DNA of 6,716 nt, taken from an uncultured Nostocoides sp. GTDB lineage: Bacteria; Actinomycetota; Actinomycetes; Actinomycetales; Dermatophilaceae. The notes below the pieces were generated by a model, which saw only the letters and a list, made by a program, of their open reading frames with translations, was not told where the DNA came from and did not search any database. Below, piece by piece: positions 1 through 4,347 of this stretch. Location: positions 1 to 6,716 of the forward strand of contig CAKZIH010000110.1 in assembly GCA_936931335.1 (NCBI GenBank). The letters run 5' to 3'. The translations under genes were made by a program, and so were the position numbers. How positions within the stretch are numbered: the first letter of the stretch is position 1; every line of letters begins with the position of its first letter.

Positions 1-1
1 C

Positions 2-319
2 CCCCGCGTCAAGGTCGTCAAGACCAGGGTCAGCCCGCCGTTCAAGCAGGCGGAGTTCGACATCCTGTACGGCCAAGGCATTTCCCGCGAGGGTGGCCTC
101 ATCGACATGGGTGTCGAGCAGGGCTTCGTGCGCAAGTCCGGTGCTTGGTACACCTATGAGGGCGACCAGCTCGGCCAGGGCAAGGAGAACGCGCGGACCT
201 TCATGCGTGACAACCCGGATCTGACCAACGAGTTGGAGAAGCGCATCAAGGAAAAGCTCGGCATCGGTCCGCGGGTTGACGCTCCCGCCGAGGTCGCCGA
301 AGTTCCCGTCCAGTTCTGA
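2..319 (+). CDS. recA: RecA recombinase, C-terminal fragment (5' end outside window)
   Basis: RecA forms the ATP-dependent strand-exchange filament on ssDNA and triggers LexA cleavage. Only the last 105 residues are visible, read in frame 2 from the window edge. Recognisable are the end of the core fold (VKVVKTRVSPPFKQAEFDI), the conserved stretch around FDILYGQGISREGGLIDMG, then GAWYTYEGDQLGQGKENAR and the helical C-terminal domain (NPDLTNELEKRIKEKLG). These are standard for actinobacterial RecA. The protein ends in a short Ala/Val/Pro-rich tail finishing VPVQF and a TGA at 317-319. No intein boundary falls in the visible part; whether one exists upstream cannot be judged. recX follows five bases after the stop on the same strand, so the two are very probably co-transcribed. 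The recA promoter is outside the window. Confidence 0.97.
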   Translation, partial: PRVKVVKTRVSPPFKQAEFDILYGQGISREGGLIDMGVEQGFVRKSGAWYTYEGDQLGQGKENARTFMRDNPDLTNELEKRIKEKLGIGPRVDAPAEVAEVPVQF

Positions 320-324
320 TCGGC

Positions 325-960
325 GTGTCCGGCGACCAGGTGGACCTGGACCAGCTGCGCGCCGCCGTATCCCGCATCGAGTCGGGTGCGGCGGCGTCGG
401 CTCCCGACGCCGCGCATTCGTCAACGGCTGCCGACCGCAAGACGGAGTCCGATGCGGTCGGGGATGGCGAGTCGGCCCGGGATCCGTATGCCGTGGCGCG
501 CTCCATCGTGTTGCGCCAGCTCACCAATACTCCCAAGACCCGCTCCCAATTGTTCGATGTCCTCATCAAACGGGGCTGCGCGGAAGAGGTGGCCACGGCA
601 GTCCTCGACCGGTTCGCCGAGGTGGGATTGGTCGACGACGCGGCCTATGCCCGCGGCTTGACGCAGACGCGCCGCGCCCGCAAGGGGCTCTCGCGTCGGG
701 CCATCGCCCACGAACTGCGAGGCAAGGGAATCGCCGACGAGGTCGCCGAGGAAGCCCTCGGGGAACTCGACCCGGCCCAGGAAGAAGAGCAGGCCCGGGA
801 GTTGGTCCGATCCCGCCTGCGGCGTCTACACGGACTGGACCGCGAGGTCCAGGTGCGCCGGCTCGCGGGGCTGCTGGCCCGCAAGGGCTACCCGTCCGGG
901 ATCGTCAGCCGGGTCGTCTTCGAGGAAGTCGACGCCGCCGCCAAGCACGCCCGGGACTGA
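325..960 (+). CDS. recX: RecX, regulator of RecA
   Basis: RecX binds the RecA filament, inhibits its ATPase and strand exchange, and limits filament growth. The product is 211 residues from a GTG start five bases after recA. No in-frame ATG precedes it and no strong Shine-Dalgarno is seen, so translation probably depends on termination at recA. Residues from about 53 to 201 carry the three tandem three-helix repeats of RecX. The best conserved piece is GLVDDAAYARGLTQTRRARKG (101-121) followed by LSRRAIAHELRGKGI, where the family consensus is GLIDD-F-R and G-R-I--EL--KG. Residues 1 to about 51 are a low-complexity Ala/Ser/Asp-rich extension with no recognisable domain. The gene ends 55 bases short of the convergent zur stop codon. 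Confidence 0.95.
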   Translation: MSGDQVDLDQLRAAVSRIESGAAASAPDAAHSSTAADRKTESDAVGDGESARDPYAVARSIVLRQLTNTPKTRSQLFDVLIKRGCAEEVATAVLDRFAEVGLVDDAAYARGLTQTRRARKGLSRRAIAHELRGKGIADEVAEEALGELDPAQEEEQARELVRSRLRRLHGLDREVQVRRLAGLLARKGYPSGIVSRVVFEEVDAAAKHARD

Positions 961-998
961 ACGACCCCGCCGAAATCTCAGCCGCGCCCTCTCCGTCG

Positions 999-1014
999 GC
1001 CGAGCCAACTCGGC
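999..1014. terminator. Small hairpin between convergent recX and zur (possible shared terminator)
   Basis: GCCGAG, a CCAA loop and CTCGGC form a perfect 6-bp stem, starting 39 bases after the recX stop and lying immediately beyond the zur stop codon. Being a palindrome it would form in transcripts of either strand. There is no T tract on either side, so it is not a canonical intrinsic terminator, although actinobacterial terminators often lack one. The rest of the 55-base gap shows nothing else. Confidence 0.35.
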
Positions 1015-1015
1015 A

Positions 1016-1414
1016 TCACGACCGCGTCGCGCAGGCGCCGCAGGTGCCGAAGAGCTCGACGGTGTGATCGACATCGACAAAGCCGTGGGCCTGGCTGACC
1101 CGGTTCGCCCAGCGCTCCACCGCCTCGCCCTCCACTTCGGCGGTGGTGCCGCATACGCGGCATACCAGGTGGTGGTGGTGCCCGGTCGAGCACGCGCGAT
1201 AGAGCGCCTCCCCGTCCTCGGTGCGCACCACGTCGACCTCGCCGTCCTGGGTCATCGCCTGCAGGTTGCGATAGACAGTGGCCAGGCCGATGAGGTCACC
1301 GGCCTGGCGCAGGCGCTGATGGAGGGTTTGGGCGGAGAGGAACTCTTCCGTGCCCTGCATGGCCGCCGCGATCGCTTGGCGCTGCTTGGTGGTGCGTCGG
1401 GTGGTCGCGGTCAT
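1016..1414 (-). CDS. zur: Zinc-responsive Fur-family repressor Zur (FurB)
   Basis: A cytoplasmic zinc-loaded dimeric repressor of zinc-uptake genes; 132 residues, normal for the family. The N-terminal winged helix (about 8-68) includes the Fur recognition segment GLATVYRNLQAM (43-54). The C-terminal half has the ligand-rich CSTGHHHHLVCRVCG stretch (75-89) and a second CxxC, GTCGACA (123-129). Cys85/88 and Cys125/128 form the usual structural zinc site; Cys75 and the His79-82 cluster are likely contributors to the regulatory site. Zur rather than Fur is chosen for two reasons: the HHHHLVCRVCG pattern is typical of actinobacterial Zur, and the gene is the last of a znuACB operon. Its ATG overlaps the znuB stop (ATGA, 1414-1411), so it should be translationally coupled to the transporter and repressed through the operator in front of znuA. 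Start choice is fixed by this overlap. Confidence 0.95.
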   Translation of the reverse strand: MTATTRRTTKQRQAIAAAMQGTEEFLSAQTLHQRLRQAGDLIGLATVYRNLQAMTQDGEVDVVRTEDGEALYRACSTGHHHHLVCRVCGTTAEVEGEAVERWANRVSQAHGFVDVDHTVELFGTCGACATRS

Positions 1415-2415
1415 GGCCGGGCCTCCTCTAGAGGGTGTCCGTGCTCCTTGGGGTGGTCCCCGTGCTCGTCGTAGTGGTCCCCGTGCGGGGCATGCCGATG
1501 TCCGTCGTGCAGATAGTCGACGTGATCCCCGTGCGGGACGGCTTGGTGTCCACAGTTCTCGCGATGCTCGTGGGGATGGTCCGTCGCACGATGCGCCAGT
1601 CGCCGGTGGCGCCGGGCGCGGATCGCGGCAAGCGCGCTCAGGCCCAAGAAGATGGCGATCGCCAGGAGCACGATGGTGCCGCCGGTGGCGGTGTCGGCGT
1701 AGTAGGAGGTCAGCACTCCGCCGGCGCTGGCGAGCACGCCGATCGCTGCAGCCCAGCGCACGCTGGCGGCGAAGCTGCGGGCCAGCAGTTGGGCCGCCGC
1801 ATTCGGCAGGATCATCAGCGCGCTGATCAGCAGCAGACCCACAACCCGCATGGATACCACGACGGTGACCGCGGTCAAGACAGCGAGCGTGATGTTGTAC
1901 CCGATCACCGAGATCCCGACGGCCTGGGCGTATTCCTCGTCATTGGCGACCGCGAACAGCCGCTGCCGCAAGATCACGGTGACCGCCAAGACCACCGCGG
2001 CGAGGATGGCGAAGGCCACCAGGTCGCTGGTGCTGGTGGTGAGGATCGCCCCGAAGAGATAGCCGGTCAGACCCGCCGGAGACCCGGCCGGGGACTTGCC
2101 GATGAGCACCACGCCCAGGGCGATGCCGCCATAGAACATCACCGACAGCGCCACATCGGCGTTGGCATGACCCTTGATCCGGATGAGTTCGATGGCCACC
2201 GCCGCCAGCACGGCGCAGATCAACGCGCTGAAAACCGGCTGAGATCCGGTGAGCACGCCCACCGCCACCCCGGCGAGGGCGACGTGCCCCAGGCCGTCCC
2301 CGATCAGCGACATTCGGCGTTGCACCAGGAAGACGCCGACCAGCGGGGCGGCGACCCCGACGAGCACCGCGGCCACCAAGGCGGCGCGCATGAAGCCCAG
2401 CGTGAACAGTTCCAT
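1411..2415 (-). CDS. znuB: Zinc ABC transporter permease ZnuB with His-rich C-terminal tail
   Basis: Membrane-spanning subunit of the high-affinity zinc importer (metal-ion BtuCD-like/ABC-3 family). The chosen ATG at 2415 gives 334 residues starting MELFTLGFMRAALVAA. It overlaps the znuC TGA by one base (TGATG), and GGAGG/GAGG lies just upstream; an open frame continues further 5' but is only the antisense-like shadow of znuC. About eight hydrophobic helices lie between residues 10 and 266. Family landmarks are QRRMSLIGDGLGHVALAGVA (32-51) and VVGLLLISALMILPNAAAQL (191-210). After the last helix comes a basic RARRHRR (266-272), which by the positive-inside rule puts the C-terminus in the cytoplasm. 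Then follows a tail with 17 His between 270 and 334 (HGDH, HDGHRH, EHGH). Usual homologues are about 260-300 residues, so the tail is an extension. Zinc rather than manganese specificity is inferred from zur and the His-rich partners. Confidence 0.93.
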   Translation of the reverse strand: MELFTLGFMRAALVAAVLVGVAAPLVGVFLVQRRMSLIGDGLGHVALAGVAVGVLTGSQPVFSALICAVLAAVAIELIRIKGHANADVALSVMFYGGIALGVVLIGKSPAGSPAGLTGYLFGAILTTSTSDLVAFAILAAVVLAVTVILRQRLFAVANDEEYAQAVGISVIGYNITLAVLTAVTVVVSMRVVGLLLISALMILPNAAAQLLARSFAASVRWAAAIGVLASAGGVLTSYYADTATGGTIVLLAIAIFLGLSALAAIRARRHRRLAHRATDHPHEHRENCGHQAVPHGDHVDYLHDGHRHAPHGDHYDEHGDHPKEHGHPLEEARP

Positions 2416-3251
2416 CAGAACCTCGCCTCCCGTGTCGCTCGCAGCGGATGCGGAGTCGGCAGGGCGACGGCCGGCTCCACGCTCGGCGCCACGTACGGAT
2501 GGCCGTGGCCCGCGTGTGGGGCATGGTCCCGGGCATAGGCGGCGGGGCTTCCGTCGAAGGCGATGCCGCCTTCTTCGACACAGGCCACCCGGGTCACCGC
2601 GGCGCGCAGCGCCTCCAGTTCGTGGGTGACGATGAGCATCGAGGTGCCCTTGGCCGCCAGGGCGGCCAGGACGTCGGCGAGGACGTCTTGGCTGGCGGCG
2701 TCGACCCCGGCGGTCGGTTCGTCCATCACGAGCAGGTCGGGTTGCTGGGCCAGCGCCCGCGCGATGAGTACTCGGCGCTGCTGGCCGCCGGAGAAGGCGG
2801 CCACCTCGAAGTCCGCCCGGTCCGCAAGGCCCACCGCGGCCAGCGCGTCGTCGACGATGGCAGCGTCGGCGCGGGTACCGGGTCGCCACCACGGCCGGCG
2901 GGGCAGGCGGCCCACCTGGACGATCTCCCGGGCCGTGGCCCGCACCGCGGCCGACAGGCTGTGCTGTTGCGGGACATAGCCGATCTGCGAACGGTCGTGG
3001 AAGTCGGCCAGCGGGGTTCCGAAGAGCCGCGCCTCGCCGCCCAAGTGGTCGACCAGGCCGAGTAGTCCCCGGACCAACGTGGACTTGCCCGCGCCATTGG
3101 GACCGAGCAGCGCGACCACCTCGCCCGGGTCGATGCGCAGATCGATGCCGGCGACTATCGGTTCGCCGTCATAGCCGAAGGCCGCGTCCCGCAAGGCGAT
3201 CAGGGCCTCGCCGGCCGATTCGCCGGCTCGCTTCATGGGTGAGTGTGTCAT
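2415..3251 (-). CDS. znuC: Zinc ABC transporter ATP-binding protein ZnuC
   Basis: Cytoplasmic ATPase that drives zinc import through ZnuB; 278 residues. Motifs in order: Walker A GPNGAGKST (50-58), Q-loop in GYVPQQHSLS (91-100), ABC signature FSGGQQRR (153-160), Walker B LLVMDEPT (173-180), D-loop AGVDAAS (181-187) and switch His210 in IVTHELEA. The last 30 or so residues extend beyond the nucleotide-binding domain and hold a small His cluster (HAPHAGHGH, 243-251). The ATG at 3251 overlaps the znuA stop as ATGA, supporting this start and translational coupling; an in-frame ATG at 3236 is the alternative. The stop shares one base with the znuB start. Substrate assignment rests on the operon (znuA upstream, zur downstream), not on the ATPase itself. 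Confidence 0.95.
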   Translation of the reverse strand: MTHSPMKRAGESAGEALIALRDAAFGYDGEPIVAGIDLRIDPGEVVALLGPNGAGKSTLVRGLLGLVDHLGGEARLFGTPLADFHDRSQIGYVPQQHSLSAAVRATAREIVQVGRLPRRPWWRPGTRADAAIVDDALAAVGLADRADFEVAAFSGGQQRRVLIARALAQQPDLLVMDEPTAGVDAASQDVLADVLAALAAKGTSMLIVTHELEALRAAVTRVACVEEGGIAFDGSPAAYARDHAPHAGHGHPYVAPSVEPAVALPTPHPLRATREARF

Positions 3252-4288
3252 CGGCAGCCTTGTCCCTTCGTCAGCACCGAGAGATTGCCGCGCATCACCT
3301 CGAGGTAGTCCGCTCCGGCCGAATCGTCGGTGATGCCCTCGACCGGGTCGAGGACCGCGGTGGCCGCACCGGTCTCCCGGGCGATCGTCTGCGCCAGCGC
3401 CGGGCTGGCGAGGGTCTCGGTGTAGATCGTCCCCACCTTGGCCTCACGAACCACGGCGATGATGTCGGCCAGGGCCGCGGCGCTGGGTTCGCTGTCCGGC
3501 GATAGGCCGGCGATGGCGTGCTGCTCCAATCCGTAGCGGTGGGCCAGGTACCCGAAGGCGGCGTGGCTGGTCACCAATTCGGTACTGCGGCAACCCGTCA
3601 ACTCGCGTTGGTAGTCCGCGTCGAGCGCGTGCAGGTCGGCGACGAGCGTGCGCACATTGCTTCGGTATGTCGTGGCGCGCGCCGGATCGATCGCGGCGAG
3701 CCGGTCGGCCATCGCCTCGGCGACATCCGCCATGCGGATCGGGTCCAGCCAAAAATGTGGATCGAGACCGCCGTGGTCATGACCGTCCCCGTGGCTGTGC
3801 CCCGCATCGTCACTGTGCCCCGCATCGTCACCGTGCCCTGCATCGTCACCGTCCTCGGTTTCCGCGCGTGCCGCGTCGGAATCGATCGCGTGCGCATCCC
3901 CGGCCTCCTCGTGGGCATGCGTGGCGGTCTCGTCGGCGATCGAGAGCAGCCGGGCGGAAGCGGCCACGTCATACGCCGTGCTCAACTCGGCACTGGCAAT
4001 CGCGTCGTCGACCGCGGGCTGGAGCCCCTTCTCGTAGAAAACGATCCGCGCGGAACGGATCTGCACCAACTGCCGCACGCTCGGTTCCAGGTCGTGCGGT
4101 TCCACTCCGGGCCGCGCCAACCCGGTGACCGCGACCGCGTCACCACCGATTCGCTCGGCGAGGTATTGCACCGGGTACAGGGCGGCAACCACGGCCAGCC
4201 GGCCATCATCGGCCGGGGACGCGGATGGTGCGCAGGCGCCGGTGAGGGCGACCGTCGCCGCCGCCGCGCCGCTCAGCCATCTCTTCAT
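3248..4288 (-). CDS. znuA: Zinc-binding lipoprotein ZnuA (cluster A-I/TroA-type solute-binding protein)
   Basis: Captures extracellular zinc and delivers it to ZnuB; 346 residues from the ATG at 4288. A lipoprotein signal peptide is evident: MKRWLSG, hydrophobic Ala/Val stretch, then LTGAC with Cys19 as predicted lipidation site (Thr at -3 is tolerated but not ideal). TroA-fold landmarks are GVEPHDLEPS (61-70, ligand His65), LDPHFWLDP (175-183, His178) and VTSHAAFGYLAHRYGL (239-254, His242), plus IYTETLASP (288-296), which may supply an acidic ligand. Between about 122 and 173 is the acidic His-rich loop typical of zinc-specific members, with nine His and a GDDAGH-type 6-residue repeat. Upstream in-frame starts (ATG 4297, ATG 4306, TTG 4324) exist, but 4288 gives a clean signal peptide and coincides with the predicted transcription start. 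First gene of the operon; its stop overlaps znuC. Confidence 0.94.
   Translation of the reverse strand: MKRWLSGAAAATVALTGACAPSASPADDGRLAVVAALYPVQYLAERIGGDAVAVTGLARPGVEPHDLEPSVRQLVQIRSARIVFYEKGLQPAVDDAIASAELSTAYDVAASARLLSIADETATHAHEEAGDAHAIDSDAARAETEDGDDAGHGDDAGHSDDAGHSHGDGHDHGGLDPHFWLDPIRMADVAEAMADRLAAIDPARATTYRSNVRTLVADLHALDADYQRELTGCRSTELVTSHAAFGYLAHRYGLEQHAIAGLSPDSEPSAAALADIIAVVREAKVGTIYTETLASPALAQTIARETGAATAVLDPVEGITDDSAGADYLEVMRGNLSVLTKGQGCR
3795..3848. repeat. Three tandem 18-bp repeats in znuA encoding the His-rich loop
   Basis: Units 3795-3812 and 3813-3830 are identical (CTGTGCCCCGCATCGTCA on the plus strand). Unit 3831-3848 differs at two positions. On the coding strand each unit specifies an Asp-Asp-Ala-Gly-His-Gly/Ser hexapeptide. 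The unit is a multiple of three, so copy-number change would lengthen or shorten the zinc-binding loop without a frameshift. Confidence 0.9.
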
Positions 4289-4323
4289 GACAATCATTCT
4301 CAACATAGTGAGAATGATTGTCA
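4288..4323. promoter_or_regulatory. Paired Zur operator: perfect 15+15 bp inverted repeat at the znuA start
   Basis: TGACAATCATTCTCA (4288-4302), a 6-bp spacer ACATAG, then its exact reverse complement TGAGAATGATTGTCA (4309-4323). Each arm is itself a 7-1-7 imperfect palindrome with six of seven pairs matching, like the AT-rich Zur/Fur boxes of actinobacteria. The arm centres (4295 and 4316) are 21 bp apart, two helical turns, so two Zur dimers could bind the same face. AT-richness stands out against the surrounding GC-rich DNA. The left arm shares its first base with the znuA ATG. Position before a zinc transporter-zur operon makes Zur the likely ligand; binding itself is inferred. Confidence 0.88.
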
Positions 4324-4324
4324 A
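4288..4324 (-). promoter_or_regulatory. Predicted leaderless promoter of znuACB-zur inside the operator
   Basis: On the minus strand a consensus -35 TTGACA (4324-4319) is followed after 17 bp by GAGAAT (4301-4296), then seven bases to the znuA ATG. GAGAAT matches TATAAT at four of six positions, including A2 and T6. The predicted start is at or one base before the A of ATG, so the mRNA would be leaderless, consistent with the absence of a Shine-Dalgarno sequence. One operator arm covers the -35 and the other the -10 and start site. An alternative -10, TATGTT (4307-4302), has no -35 at a proper distance. Confidence 0.6.
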
Positions 4325-4347
4325 TTGCGCCAGCCGCGCCGGCCGGG

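Noticed and set aside
276..1067. Plus-strand 263-codon frame overlapping recX
   Set aside because: Arg/Pro/Gly-rich shadow of recX with no motif; it crosses the recX-zur intergenic gap.
2133..2147. A second TGTCGGTG on the minus strand inside znuB
   Set aside because: It is within the coding sequence and no TAnnnT follows after eight bases, so it is a chance match, not a PafBC-type promoter.
1435..2538. Long plus-strand open frame (367 codons) opposite znuB/znuC
   Set aside because: It is rich in Gln, His, Arg and Gly with no domain, and it is the antisense shadow of the His-rich, GC-biased znuB and znuC. The minus-strand genes have clear motifs.
2416..2892. N-terminal extension of the znuB frame up to 2892
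   Set aside because: It lies entirely within znuC in another frame and is Arg/Gly/Pro-rich. The ATG at 2415 with TGATG overlap and a transmembrane N-terminus fits the family.
4325..4347. GC-rich inverted sequence (GCCGGC) between rqlH and znuA as a terminator
   Set aside because: The stem is short and lacks a T tract; it does not stand out from GC-rich background.
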